DNA of 60,697 nt from Thermoplasmata archaeon (lineage in GTDB: Archaea > Thermoplasmatota > Thermoplasmata > Lutacidiplasmatales > UBA184). The notes below the pieces were generated by a model. That model ran no database searches, was not told the DNA's origin, and saw only the letters and a program-made list of their open reading frames with translations. This document shows positions 1-12,023 of this stretch, one piece after another. The first letter of the stretch is position 1, and the number at the start of each line of letters is the position of its first letter. The translations under genes and the position numbers were made by a program. Location of the stretch: positions 1 to 60,697 of the forward strand of contig DAHUZZ010000011.1 in assembly GCA_027314915.1 (NCBI GenBank), in the 5' to 3' direction.

Positions 1-209
1 CCATCCTCGAGCCCCGCAGGATTTCGACCTGGGAGCCTTCCATCATCCCAGATCCATCGGGTATTATCCCCAGTTTCCCGGGGTTATCCCCGTCTCGAGG
101 GCAGATTGTCCGCGTGTTACTGAGCAGTGCGCCGAGGGCTTACCCCTCTCGACTCGCATGGCTTAAGCGAACTCCAATAGCGGTGCCCGCCGGCAGGATC
201 AACCGGATT
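1..209 (-). rRNA. rrs: 16S ribosomal RNA, 5' end (partial)
   Basis: The reverse complement begins near 209 with AATCCGGTTGATCCTGCCGG, the conserved archaeal small-subunit rRNA start. It continues through the conserved block CTATTGGAGTTCGCTTAAGC and the helix-6/helix-8 region until the window edge. Only about 209 nt are present; the rest lies to the left. Thermoplasmata typically carry an unlinked 16S gene, which this fragment can neither prove nor exclude. Confidence 0.97.
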
Positions 210-530
210 GATGCACAACTTCGCGTGTGCGGGGTTGAACTTAGTACCGACGGTATGACTGAACTTCGATCAGCGGTTTGATTGCTCTTACACTTTCTCG
301 CTTACTTACTTACGTTAGTGAGCTGGTTTCGTTACTCCATCCTTCGTCAGTCCCGAGAGGTCACTTCCCGTTTCCGGGAAGGGGATCTCGGGGCTCCACG
401 CCCTTTCGGGCCCACCTGTGGCGCCGCGCGGAAGAGCACGGATCACGTATCCCCGGCTCGCCGTGGCGACGTCGCCGCGCGACCTTCCCCGAAGGGTCGG
501 CCGGCGCGGTAGCGGTTAGCACCCGGGGGT
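210..530 (-). other. 16S rRNA leader (external transcribed spacer)
   Basis: About 320 nt separate the promoter at 531-540 from mature 16S, and no gene is visible in them. On the transcribed strand there are GC-rich hairpin-forming blocks, a tandem GTAAGTAAGTAAG tract (near 300-313) and a short stem directly before the 16S start (GCACA paired with TGTGC). The 3' half of the 16S processing stem lies outside the window, so the maturation site cannot be drawn. Confidence 0.7.
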
Positions 531-540
531 CTTATTTAAC
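531..540 (-). promoter_or_regulatory. TATA box, probable 16S rRNA promoter
   Basis: The minus strand reads GTTAAATAAG, a good archaeal TATA element and the only one in the 16S leader. Its TAA is also the stop codon of the upstream HAD gene, so promoter and stop codon share bases. Transcription would start near 505-508. Confidence 0.6.
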
Positions 541-1239
541 GACAGCGCCAAGCGACCGCACCGCCAGGGGGAGCTCGCTCAGCGAGGTGATCTCCGGAGG
601 ATCGGTCCCGAAACCGGTTCCCCCGCGGTTCAGCCAGAGGGCATGCAATCCCGCCGAGCACGCGGCCTTGGCATCGACGTTCGGCAGGTTCCCGACGTAG
701 AACGCCTCGTGGGCCGCGATCCGGAGCCGCTCGAGGGCCCGGTGGAAGATCTCCGGGTTCGGCTTCGAGACCCCTTCCGTCCCGGAGGAGATCACGACCG
801 AGAAGCTCCGCTCGAGCCCGTTCTTCGCGAGGATCTCGCGCACGGACTGCTCCGACCGGGAGTTCGAGATGATGCCCAGCTTCAGCCCACGGCGCTTGAG
901 CTCGCCCAGGCACCAGCGCACGTCCGAGTAGATCGAGTAGGTGGGCCACCGCGATCTCAAGCGGTCGAGGAAGAGCCGCACCTTGGCGGGATCCACCTGA
1001 CCGCCCCAGGCCCGGTCCAGCACCTTCTGCCAGAACTCCTCGAGCGACCATCGATTGCCGCCGCGGTCGTTCTCCGCCTCCATCTCGCCGAACCAGTGCA
1101 CCAGCGCGTCCCCGTCGACGGAGAGGCCCAGCGCATGCGCCTCGTCGATCCAGACGTGCGGCTCCCGCTCATCGATGAGCGTGCCCCCCAGGTCGAACAG
1201 CACCGCGCGGATCCCGCCGCGCTTCCGGAGGAACGGCAT
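532..1239 (-). CDS. HAD-superfamily hydrolase
   Basis: The product is about 235 aa and carries all four HAD motifs. Motif I is VLFDLGGTLI, with the nucleophile Asp and the second Asp replaced by Gly, as in many phosphoglycolate-phosphatase-like members. Motif II is IISNSR, motif III is the Lys in GVSKPNPEIF, and motif IV is YVGNLPNVDAKAA. A helical cap lies between motifs I and II. It is probably a cytosolic phosphatase on a small phosphorylated metabolite; the substrate cannot be told. The ATG at 1239 is chosen because the TATA at 1268-1279 puts the transcript start about 6 nt before it. An ATG at 1254 is the alternative. The reading frame stays open upstream but loses protein-like character there. 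Its stop codon lies inside the 16S promoter. Confidence 0.88.
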   Translation of the reverse strand: MPFLRKRGGIRAVLFDLGGTLIDEREPHVWIDEAHALGLSVDGDALVHWFGEMEAENDRGGNRWSLEEFWQKVLDRAWGGQVDPAKVRLFLDRLRSRWPTYSIYSDVRWCLGELKRRGLKLGIISNSRSEQSVREILAKNGLERSFSVVISSGTEGVSKPNPEIFHRALERLRIAAHEAFYVGNLPNVDAKAACSAGLHALWLNRGGTGFGTDPPEITSLSELPLAVRSLGAVVK

Positions 1240-1267
1240 CGCCCGGTCCCCCATTCGGGCCGGAACG

Positions 1268-1279
1268 GATATGCTTTCT
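1268..1279 (-). promoter_or_regulatory. TATA box for the HAD hydrolase gene
   Basis: The minus strand reads AGAAAGCATATCC, centred about 33 nt before the ATG at 1239. This fits a nearly leaderless transcript. Confidence 0.5.
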
Positions 1280-1881
1280 CGAACGGGAGCGCGGCCGCGG
1301 AGGGCCGCTCCGGGGGATTGGTACGTCGCGCGGCACCCGGGGCGCCGCGATCGAGCTTCGGTCGACGCCGACCCCGGCACGACGTGAGCACCTGGGGAGT
1401 CTCCGACCTTCCCGTCCCCCGGGACCCGTCGGCCGGGGACCCTCGGGGAGGTGCCGGCGCACGGACGGAAACGTTCCATGACGCCCCGCACGACGGGACC
1501 GACGACCCGGCGGAGCGTCGACCGCGACCTCGAGAAGGCCCCGGAACGCTCCGGCCCCCGCGGGAGGGAGTTCCGTGCCATCGCGAGCGCGGCGGCCCCG
1601 GGGGTCGAGGGGGATCCGCTACCGCCTGCCCCACTACGGGGTCGGAGGGCGACCGCGGGTCGGGTTCGCCCCGTACGGGGAACACCGGCCGGAGTGGGGG
1701 AGCCTCGCGGGTTCTGAGCAGAGGACCCTCGGGGAGGCGACGCCCCGGCGCACCGTCCGGTTCCCCCACGGCACGGCCCACCGGCGGGACCGCGTCCGGA
1801 GCTACCCGCGGTCCGGGCACGCCGAAGCGCGTCGCGGGCGGCCCCTCCCCGCGGCCATCGACCCGGGAGCCGTTCCCCTCG
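1280..1881. other. Gene-free GC-rich stretch between nusA and the HAD gene
   Basis: About 600 bases hold no convincing coding region. The open frames on both strands are Arg/Pro/Gly-rich with no domain character. The 15-mer GGACCCTCGGGGAGG occurs twice, near 1438-1452 and 1722-1736. In many archaea nusA is followed by rps12-rps7-elongation factor genes; they are absent here. No tRNA, 5S, SRP RNA or RNase P RNA core motif was recognised, although an unknown structured RNA cannot be excluded. Confidence 0.5.
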
Positions 1882-2307
1882 CTAGGCGACGCTCACCGAG
1901 TGGATGTCGGAGTGGCGGACGAGGATGGCCCGGGCGATCTTGAGGTTCTTGCCGGCCTTGCCGATGGCCCGGGCCTTCCAGGCCGGGTCGACGGTGATCG
2001 TCGCGTGCCGTCCCTTGCCCTTCGGGGCGAGGGCGACCGACTTCACCTCGTAGGCGTAGAAGATGTTCTGGGCGAGCTTCTCGGGATCGTCGGAGTACTC
2101 GACGACCTGGATCTCCTTCTTGAGCATCTCCTTGAGCCGCTCGACGACCGTGCCGGCGGGGCCGACCGCCTTGTGGATCTCGCCGGGCTCGACCAGGAAG
2201 ATGAGCTTCTCCTCGGCCTCGAGGCAGTCCTTCACCCGGGCCCCCGTCCGCTCCTCGAAGAGGCGGATGTAGCCGAGCGTCTCGGTATCGAAGGCGATCT
2301 CGGGCAT
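1882..2307 (-). CDS. nusA: Archaeal NusA-like transcription factor (KH domains)
   Basis: This 141-aa protein has the length and layout of archaeal NusA: two KH domains without the bacterial N-terminal and S1 parts. The first KH GxxG-like loop is AVGPAGTVVERL (about residues 47-58) and the second is AIGKAGKNLKIARAI (about 114-128). In archaea it binds RNA and is thought to act with RNA polymerase in elongation or termination. It is the last gene of the rpo operon, 28 nt after rpl30e, which is its usual place. Confidence 0.93.
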   Translation of the reverse strand: MPEIAFDTETLGYIRLFEERTGARVKDCLEAEEKLIFLVEPGEIHKAVGPAGTVVERLKEMLKKEIQVVEYSDDPEKLAQNIFYAYEVKSVALAPKGKGRHATITVDPAWKARAIGKAGKNLKIARAILVRHSDIHSVSVA

Positions 2308-2335
2308 GACCCTGGAAGGGTTCCTGTGGGCCGGC

Positions 2336-2629
2336 CTACCCGGAGGTCTCGAGCGAGAGGATCGCCGAGCTGCCGGCGTCGACGATCGCGAGCACGCTGA
2401 TGGGGAACGGCTTCCCGCACGCCGCGCCGAGCTCGACCGCGTCGCCCTCGTAGTGGTAGATCGGCACCCGGTCCATCGAGCGCTTCTCGAGGAGCGCGGG
2501 GTCGGGGCAGCTCTTCGCGACGATCAGGAGCTTCGCGCCCTTCCCGTGCGCGGCCTTCCGGCTCTCCTCGAGGCCGATCCGGACCTTGCCGGTCTGGAGC
2601 GCGACCTTGAGCGCGTGGGCCAGATCCAT
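2336..2629 (-). CDS. rpl30e: Ribosomal protein L30e
   Basis: The 97-aa product matches the L7Ae/L30e fold: an early HALKVALQTGKVRIGLEES helix, a KLLIVAKSCPDP strand-turn, and the C-terminal VLAIVDAGSSAIL strand. L30e is a large-subunit protein that binds kink-turn RNA. It sits 4 nt after the rpoA2 stop codon and before nusA, the conserved archaeal order. Confidence 0.95.
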   Translation of the reverse strand: MDLAHALKVALQTGKVRIGLEESRKAAHGKGAKLLIVAKSCPDPALLEKRSMDRVPIYHYEGDAVELGAACGKPFPISVLAIVDAGSSAILSLETSG

Positions 2630-2633
2630 CGGC

Positions 2634-6718
<4,085 letters not shown>

Positions 6719-6737
6719 CGTTCTTTCCTCCGTGGAC

Positions 6738-9700
6738 CTACCGCATGTCCTCGAGCTGGAGCCGCATGATCACGCCGAGGCTGATGAGCTCCTCCAGGAG
6801 CAGCTTGAACGAGTAGCTCATCTCGACCGGATAGATCGAGCTCGTGTTCCCGCAGCTCGGGCACCTCAGCGATCCCGCGCGCGTGTCGGGGATCGCGATG
6901 TGGCCGCACTCGGGGTTGCCGCAGACGTACTGGATGGTGCCGTCGGACTCGTCGAGGAGACGGTCCTTGATCACCATCGCGACGCCGTGGCCGATGAGGC
7001 AGTCCCGTTCCATCTCCCCGAACCGGAGACCGCCCTGGCGGGACCGGCCCTCGGTCGGCTGGCGGGTCAGGATCTGCACCGGGCCGCGGGAGCGCATGTG
7101 CATCTTCCCGGCGACCATGTGGTGGAGCTTCTGGTAGTAGATCACGCCCACGAAGATCTCGGCGTCGAGCCGGCGGCCCGTCACGCCGTCGTAGAGCGTC
7201 TCCCGGCCCGAGGGCTGGAAGCCGAGCCGCTGGAGCGACTCGCGGAGCGCCTCCTCCCGCTCGCCGGAGAAGGCGGTCCCGTCGATGAACCGGCCCTCGA
7301 GCGCGCCGACCTTCCCGCCCAGCATCTCGAGGACGTGGGCGACGGTCATCCGGGAGGGGATCGCGTGGGGGTTGATGATCAGGTCCGGCGTGAGCCCGTC
7401 GCGGGTGTAGGGGAGGTTCTCCTGCGGGACGATGAGCCCGATGACCCCCTTCTGCCCGTGGCGGGAGGCGAACTTGTCGCCGAGCTCGGGGACCCGCTGG
7501 TTGCGGACCTTGACCTTGACGAGCTTCGAGATGTTCTCGCCCTCGGTCAGGATCACGTTGTCGACCCAGCCGGACTCGCCGGCGCGGACCGTGACGGAGG
7601 TCTCCCGCCGCTTCTGCGGCGTCAGGAGGTCGGTCTTCTCCTCGAGGAACCTCGGCGGCGAGGTCTTGCCGATGAGCACGTCGCCCTCGCTCACCTCCAG
7701 CTCGGGGAAGATGAGCCCGTCCTCGCCCAGGTTGCGGTAGGCGGTGTCGACCCGGGCGCCCGCGACATCGGGGCGCGGGATCTCGAACCGGTCCTCCTGC
7801 CCGCCGGGGTACTTCCGCTCCTCGCCGCGGTAGGTCCGGAAGAAGCTCGAGCGGCCGAGGCCGCGCTCGATCGCCGCCTTGGAGAAGACGAGCGCGTCCT
7901 GCATGTTGTACCCCTCGTAGGAGAGGACCGCCACGACGAAGTTCTGGCCGGCCGGGCGCTCGGTGAAGTGGACGTACCGCATCGTCTGCGTCCGGAGGAG
8001 CGGCGCCTGCGGGTAGTGCAGGAGGTGGCCGCGGGTGTCCGGCCGCCGGCGGTAGTTCACGCTCTCGACGCCGAGCGCCTGCTTCGCCATCGCGGCGCCC
8101 ATGGTGTTGCGCGGCGTCGCGTTGTGCTCGCAGTAGGGGATCAGCCCCGTGCAGACCCCGAGCATCAGGTTCGGGTCGATCTCGAGGTGCGTGTGCTTCT
8201 CGTCGAGCAGCGTGGGGGTCGCGATCTGGCCGTGGCAGTGCAGGCACTCGACCTGCGTCTGGTCGACCTTCTCGCCGGCGGTGAGCCAGCGGGTGTCGCC
8301 CCGGGAGAGCTCCCGGTCGCAGTGGGGGCAGTGCTCGGGAGGCCGGTAGGCGTCGATGGCGATGAGGGTGTCCTCCTCCTCCTCGGCGTCGATCCACTCG
8401 ACGCGGCCCTGGTGGATCAGGTCGGTGTAGGAGAGCGTACCCCGGGCCAGGTCGTCCAGGTCGGCGCGCGTCACCTTGGGCGTGCCCTGCCGCGCGACGA
8501 TGAGCGGCCGGCGGAGCCGGCCCGAGTCGCAGTGGACGATGACCTCGTTCATCTCCTCGTCGTAGCGGACGTTGATCTCGTAGGTCTTCTCACCGAGCGA
8601 CGGCGAGAGCATCGCCGAGCGGCGCCGCTCCCGGATCTCGCGGACCAGCTCGATGGGCGCGGAGTGGAGCCCGACCAGGTTCCCGTTCACGTAGACGCGC
8701 GCGGCGCGGCGGCCCTTGGCGGCGGCGCCCTCCTGGAAGACCTCGGGACCGATCTCGCGGGTGTTCAGGTCCCGGAGGAGCAGCGTGACCTCGTCCTCGT
8801 CGGCCCCCTCCGAGACGTCGACGCAGAGGGCGTAGTTCTTCACGAGACCGCAGTTCTGGCCCTCGGGGGTCTCGTTGGGGCAGAGCCGGCCGAACTGCGT
8901 GGGATGGAGATCCCGCGCCTCGAAGTGCGGCTGGCTCCGGGTGAGCGGGCTCGTGACCCGGCGGAGGTGCGAGATCGTGGACATGTGGCTCGTGCGGTCG
9001 AGCACCTGGCTCACGCCCGAGCGGCCGCCGACCCAGTTGCCGGTGGCGAGCGCGTGGACGAGCCGCTGCGTGAGGAGGTCCGGGCGGATCGCCGAGGCGA
9101 TCCGGAGGTCCTTCTTCCGCGCGAACGAGCGCTCGAGCTGGTACTTGAGGTCCTTGAGCAGCAGCGTGAAGGCGACGCGGAAGAGGTCCTCCATGAGGTC
9201 CCCCGCGAGCTTGAGCCGCTTGTTCGCGTAGTGGTCCTTGTCGTCCTCGCCCCGTTCCTTGAGGTGGAGCTCGAGGACGGTACGCGCCATCCGCCCGAGG
9301 TAGAGCGCCTTCTTCAGCCGGTCCTGCTTGGTGTCGCCCAGGTGCGGGAGCAGCGACCGGTCGAGGATGCCGTCCACCTTGCGCTGGCGGTACTCCTTGG
9401 CCTGGCCCGTCGCGAACTTCTTCTCGAGGTAGAGCAGCGCATCCTCGGTGGTGAGGATCCCCTCGGGGGGGTAGAGCCGCTTCGAGACGCACTCCTCCAG
9501 GTTGACGTTCAGGAGGTGCTTCATCGTCTGGACGAACGGCTCGTCCAGCGGGAGGAGCTCGCCCAGGACCGCCTGGTAGATCTCCTCGTCGTTCTTCATC
9601 CCGAGCGCCTTCATCAGGATCGCGAGCGGGATCTGCCCGGAGGCGGTGGGGACGGAGACCTGGAGGATCCCGTCCTTCTTCTTCTCGACGACGGTGAGCG

Positions 9701-10412
9701 ACCGGTACCCGCCGCGCTGGCTGAACACTTTCGCCGACTCGATGGGGGTGCCGTAGCGCTCGTTGAACTCCGCGAAGATCCGGTTCGGGGCGAGATCCTC
9801 GAGGCTCATGATCACGCGCTCCGTCCCGCCGATGATGAAGTAGCCGCCGGGGTCGAGCGGGTCCTCGCCGTACTCGACGAGCTTGGCCCGGTACTCGTCC
9901 TCGGAGAGCGGGAAGCCGGAGTCCCGCTCGATGTTGGACCGATGGAGGTTGCACGGCCGGCTCTTCACCATGATGGGAAGGTCGCCGATGTGGACGTCCT
10001 CGGGGGCGCGCTCCACGCCGTTCTCGACGACGGTGACCCTCAGGAAGATGGGGGCCTGGTAGGTGAGGTTCCTCAGCCGGGCCTCCATGGGCGTCAGGGT
10101 CGGCTTCGAGCCGACCGGCTCCTTCACGAACGGCTGCCCGACGAAGATCGTCGGCTCGGAGGAGCTCGTGACCTGCCCGCTCCGCGGGTCGCGGCGGCGG
10201 CCGACCCGGACGTAGATCGAGCTCTTCGTCTTCTGGACGTCGAGCCGGATCACCCCGCGCTCGGTCGAATCCTCGCTGACCCGCGACTCATCGACGATCC
10301 GCTGCATCCTCGAGTTCGGATTGTCGTTCGTCGGCAGGAAGTCGTTGAAGCTCGCCAGGTGGTGGTTGACGATGGACCGCTCCCGGAAGAAGGCGTCGAC
10401 GATCTCGCGCAC
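6738..10412 (-). CDS. rpoB: DNA-directed RNA polymerase subunit B (RpoB), undivided
   Basis: The 1224-aa product is the complete second-largest subunit. Many methanogens and haloarchaea split it into B'' and B', but here it is one chain, as in Thermoplasmata and Crenarchaeota. The N-terminus ([19 protein letters not shown]), the fork and hybrid-binding regions ([20 protein letters not shown]), the Lys-rich catalytic segment ([15 protein letters not shown]) and a C-terminal zinc ribbon (CGNPECGH then CPSCG) are all present. The start is 7 nt after the rpoH stop codon. Confidence 0.98.
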   Translation of the reverse strand: MREIVDAFFRERSIVNHHLASFNDFLPTNDNPNSRMQRIVDESRVSEDSTERGVIRLDVQKTKSSIYVRVGRRRDPRSGQVTSSSEPTIFVGQPFVKEPVGSKPTLTPMEARLRNLTYQAPIFLRVTVVENGVERAPEDVHIGDLPIMVKSRPCNLHRSNIERDSGFPLSEDEYRAKLVEYGEDPLDPGGYFIIGGTERVIMSLEDLAPNRIFAEFNERYGTPIESAKVFSQRGGYRSLTVVEKKKDGILQVSVPTASGQIPLAILMKALGMKNDEEIYQAVLGELLPLDEPFVQTMKHLLNVNLEECVSKRLYPPEGILTTEDALLYLEKKFATGQAKEYRQRKVDGILDRSLLPHLGDTKQDRLKKALYLGRMARTVLELHLKERGEDDKDHYANKRLKLAGDLMEDLFRVAFTLLLKDLKYQLERSFARKKDLRIASAIRPDLLTQRLVHALATGNWVGGRSGVSQVLDRTSHMSTISHLRRVTSPLTRSQPHFEARDLHPTQFGRLCPNETPEGQNCGLVKNYALCVDVSEGADEDEVTLLLRDLNTREIGPEVFQEGAAAKGRRAARVYVNGNLVGLHSAPIELVREIRERRRSAMLSPSLGEKTYEINVRYDEEMNEVIVHCDSGRLRRPLIVARQGTPKVTRADLDDLARGTLSYTDLIHQGRVEWIDAEEEEDTLIAIDAYRPPEHCPHCDRELSRGDTRWLTAGEKVDQTQVECLHCHGQIATPTLLDEKHTHLEIDPNLMLGVCTGLIPYCEHNATPRNTMGAAMAKQALGVESVNYRRRPDTRGHLLHYPQAPLLRTQTMRYVHFTERPAGQNFVVAVLSYEGYNMQDALVFSKAAIERGLGRSSFFRTYRGEERKYPGGQEDRFEIPRPDVAGARVDTAYRNLGEDGLIFPELEVSEGDVLIGKTSPPRFLEEKTDLLTPQKRRETSVTVRAGESGWVDNVILTEGENISKLVKVKVRNQRVPELGDKFASRHGQKGVIGLIVPQENLPYTRDGLTPDLIINPHAIPSRMTVAHVLEMLGGKVGALEGRFIDGTAFSGEREEALRESLQRLGFQPSGRETLYDGVTGRRLDAEIFVGVIYYQKLHHMVAGKMHMRSRGPVQILTRQPTEGRSRQGGLRFGEMERDCLIGHGVAMVIKDRLLDESDGTIQYVCGNPECGHIAIPDTRAGSLRCPSCGNTSSIYPVEMSYSFKLLLEELISLGVIMRLQLEDMR

Positions 10413-10419
10413 GGTGATC

Positions 10420-10773
10420 TCACTCCCCCAGCGACTGGGCGATCATCCGGTAGGCGATCGCCTCCCCGGCGGTCGGCGAGGGCCGGCGGATCCGGACCAG
10501 GCGTCCGGCGAGCGGCTCGCGCGCCTCGCGCGCGGCACGGAAGTTCGGATCGGTCTTGAGCCCCGGGTCGGCGACCAGGATGCGGGGGATCCGCTCGGCG
10601 GGGACCCCGATCTTCTGCAGCACCGCCCGGCTCTCCTCCGCCCCGAGCAGCTCGTGCGGGGGGACCAGGAGGTGGGCCACGAACGGCCTCTCGACCGTCG
10701 GCTCGGCGGCAGCCTTGCGGCTCTTCGCGCTCGTACGGGGGCGCTTCGGACGGCTGGTGGAGGAAGGCGTCAT
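10420..10773 (-). CDS. rpoH: DNA-directed RNA polymerase subunit H (RpoH/Rpb5 C-terminal)
   Basis: The product is 117 aa. The last 75 or so residues are the conserved RpoH/Rpb5 C-terminal domain: [34 protein letters not shown] and [20 protein letters not shown]. The first 45 or so residues form a Ser/Arg/Lys-rich basic extension that most archaeal RpoH proteins (75-85 aa) lack. The ATG at 10773 is preferred; the frame is open further upstream but is low-complexity Arg/Pro and runs into tRNA-Lys. It is the first protein gene of the rpo operon, and no TATA box is visible between it and the tRNA. Confidence 0.93.
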   Translation of the reverse strand: MTPSSTSRPKRPRTSAKSRKAAAEPTVERPFVAHLLVPPHELLGAEESRAVLQKIGVPAERIPRILVADPGLKTDPNFRAAREAREPLAGRLVRIRRPSPTAGEAIAYRMIAQSLGE

Positions 10774-10827
10774 GGAGCGGAACGCAGGAGGGCGCGGGGG
10801 AAGGGGAGGGGGACGGGCCCGGGGGGA

Positions 10828-10864
10828 ATCTCGGGGCGGCCCGCGTGCGCGACGGGGCCGCCCG
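10828..10864 (-). other. T-loop intron (59/60) of tRNA-Lys(UUU)
   Basis: T-stem GGGGG and T-loop TTCGAA are followed by 37 nt before the final T and CCCCC. The intron core is a 9-bp perfect stem GGGCGGCCC/GGGCCGCCC. The bulge-helix-bulge is textbook: bulge AAC, 4-bp central helix between exon UUCG and intron CGAG, bulge AUU. Cutting after the second base of each bulge gives T-loop TTCGAAT and a paired T-stem. Confidence 0.9.
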
Positions 10865-10903
10865 TTCGAACCCCCGACCACCTGGTTAAAAGCCAGATGC
10901 TCT

Positions 10904-10933
10904 GTGTAGGGTCCCGGCAGGGTGCCGGGGACC
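10904..10933 (-). other. D-loop intron of tRNA-Lys(UUU)
   Basis: Between the D-stem halves there are 40 nt instead of 8-11. Thirty of them form a hairpin with stem GTCCC(C)GGCA/TGCCGGGAC. A flanking helix GTAGG/CCTAC separates two three-base bulges, TCG and ACA. Cutting after the second base of each bulge leaves D-loop AGGTAGGTCA, with the expected A14, G15, G18-G19 and A21. The outer side is less ideal: two unpaired bases face the second bulge, making a relaxed bulge-helix-bulge. Confidence 0.82.
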
Positions 10934-10987
10934 GACCTACCTGAGCTACGGGCCCGCGCCCGCTCCCGTCGGGCGACACGGGGGCTC

Positions 10988-10998
10988 GATATTTAGAG
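10988..10998 (-). promoter_or_regulatory. TATA box for tRNA-Lys and probably the rpo operon
   Basis: The minus strand reads CTCTAAATATCG about 35-40 nt before the tRNA 5' end. It is the only clear TATA element between the UPF0147 gene and rpoH, so tRNA-Lys and the RNA polymerase operon may share this transcript. Confidence 0.6.
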
Positions 10999-11014
10999 TT
11001 GCGCGAGGGACCCA

Positions 11015-11314
11015 TCACTGCAGGCTCTCAAGGCTCGAGATCAGCGACCAGATGGCGGTTCGACCGTGGCTCGGGAGGTTCGGATCGTTGGCGAGGTCGT
11101 CCAGCAGGTAGACCGCGCTCGCGACCCGGACGTCGAGCGCGGTCCGGGGCTTCGCGAGCGCCTCCTTGGCGCTCTGCGCCCCGCGCCGGATGTTCCGCGG
11201 AACGGAGGAGTCTTCCGCGAGCTCGTCGAGGGTGCCCAGGATCCGGCCGATCTCGAGGTCCTTCGGGGTGGCCGGCGGGGCGGGAAGGCCGGGCCCCTCC
11301 GGGGTCGATTCCAT
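11015..11314 (-). CDS. UPF0147 family protein
   Basis: The product is 99 aa. Its C-terminal 80 residues match the archaeal UPF0147 family: IGRILGTLDELAEDSSVPRN, then a helical repeat ending LANDPNLPSHGRTAIWSLIS. The family is small, all-helical and widespread in euryarchaea, with no established function. A GTG at 11323, preceded by GGAGG only 4 nt away, is an alternative start. It follows the Lrp-type gene after 17 nt (8 nt for the GTG start) and is probably co-transcribed with it. Confidence 0.88.
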   Translation of the reverse strand: MESTPEGPGLPAPPATPKDLEIGRILGTLDELAEDSSVPRNIRRGAQSAKEALAKPRTALDVRVASAVYLLDDLANDPNLPSHGRTAIWSLISSLESLQ

Positions 11315-11331
11315 CGGCGTCACGGTCCCTC

Positions 11332-11673
11332 CTACGTCCGCCGGGCTTCCCCGGCCTCCTTGTAGGCGGTGACGACGAGCAGCGTCTTCGTCTCCCGGAT
11401 CCCCTTCACGCCCGGGAGCCGCCTCAGGACGAACTCCTTGAGCTCGTCGTAGTGGGGGAAGCGGACCTTGAGGAAGATGTCGGTGTCCCCGGTGACCAGG
11501 AAGACGTCCTCGACCTCGGTGAACCGGCTGACCTCGGCGGCCACGGTGTCCGCCTCGCTCGTCTCGACCTTGAGCGCGATGAGCGCGGTGACGTTCTCGT
11601 CGCCCCAGACCTTCGTGAAGGCGGTCTCGACGGTGCGGCTCACCGGCGCCTTCGAATCCGTGGAACGCTCCAT
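11332..11673 (-). CDS. Lrp/AsnC effector-domain (RAM) protein without DNA-binding domain
   Basis: The protein is about 113 aa. The core VTALIALKVETSEADTVAAE, VEDVFLVTGDTDIFLKVRFP and the late strand TKTLLVVTAYKE fit the ligand-binding/oligomerisation domain of Lrp/AsnC regulators. No helix-turn-helix precedes it, so it is a stand-alone RAM protein that may bind an amino acid or partner with full-length Lrp proteins. The ATG at 11673 is favoured over an upstream ATG at 11715. It lies between a 57-aa gene and the UPF0147 gene. Confidence 0.8.
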   Translation of the reverse strand: MERSTDSKAPVSRTVETAFTKVWGDENVTALIALKVETSEADTVAAEVSRFTEVEDVFLVTGDTDIFLKVRFPHYDELKEFVLRRLPGVKGIRETKTLLVVTAYKEAGEARRT

Positions 11674-11741
11674 GTTGATGCCCTTCCCCGACCCGTACGA
11701 TGGCCTTGCCCTCACCCACAGTCCGCGGAACCCCTCACGCG

Positions 11742-11915
11742 CTAGGCCGCGGGAGCCGACTCGAACTCCTCTTGGAGGTCGTTGATCACCAGGTCGATGA
11801 CTTCGTCCGACGTGGGGGCGCGGTACTCGCGCACGCCGCCGGCCTCGCTCGAGACGCGGGCGAAGAGCTCACGCCCGCCCTTGAGAAACTCCACGCTGCA
11901 GATGAGCTCCTCCAT
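11742..11915 (-). CDS. Small 57-aa conserved-looking protein, function unknown
   Basis: The frame begins MEELICSVEFLKGGRELFA and ends with an acidic-alanine tail (LQEEFESAPAA). Codon third positions are almost all G or C, as in neighbouring genes. A TATA box at 11961-11972 puts the transcript start about 25 nt before the ATG. A segment DEVIDLVINDLQEEFE looks like one amphipathic helix. I do not recognise a family. It is the first gene of a unit with the Lrp-type and UPF0147 genes. Confidence 0.7.
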   Translation of the reverse strand: MEELICSVEFLKGGRELFARVSSEAGGVREYRAPTSDEVIDLVINDLQEEFESAPAA

Positions 11916-11960
11916 GGTACTGGCCCGCTCCCCCCGCGCGCCGGGCGACCGAGAAAGGGG

Positions 11961-11972
11961 CTCTATATACCC
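11961..11972 (-). promoter_or_regulatory. TATA box of the 57-aa/Lrp-type/UPF0147 unit
   Basis: The minus strand reads GGGTATATAGAG, a strong TATA element about 50 nt before the ATG at 11915. Confidence 0.6.
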
Positions 11973-12023
11973 TTTTGCGAGAGCGCCGCCGGGAAAACCC
12001 CCCGGGTAGCCCCGGCCGGCGGC

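Larger units (their letters stand above)
10814..10955 (-). tRNA. tRNA-Lys(UUU) precursor with two introns (D-loop and T-loop)
   Basis: The minus strand folds as acceptor GGGCCCG...CGGGCCC with discriminator G, D-stem GCTC/GAGC, anticodon arm TCTGG-CTTTTAA-CCAGG (anticodon TTT at 10890-10888), variable loop TGGTC and T-stem GGGGG/CCCCC. The 142-nt gene becomes a normal 75-nt tRNA only if 30 nt are removed from the D-loop (10933-10904) and 37 nt from the T-loop (10864-10828). The anticodon loop has no intron at the usual 37/38 site. The 3' end is 40 nt before rpoH, and a strong TATA box lies upstream at 10988-10998. The CCA is not encoded. Confidence 0.93.

Noticed and set aside
1280-1881. RNase P RNA or SRP RNA in the large gap
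   Set aside because: I looked for the conserved core strings and the SRP helix 8 loop on both strands and did not find them; only a duplicated 15-mer is clear.
643-2400. 585-codon plus-strand frame across the HAD gene, the gap and nusA
   Set aside because: It is antisense to two real genes and low-complexity in the gap.
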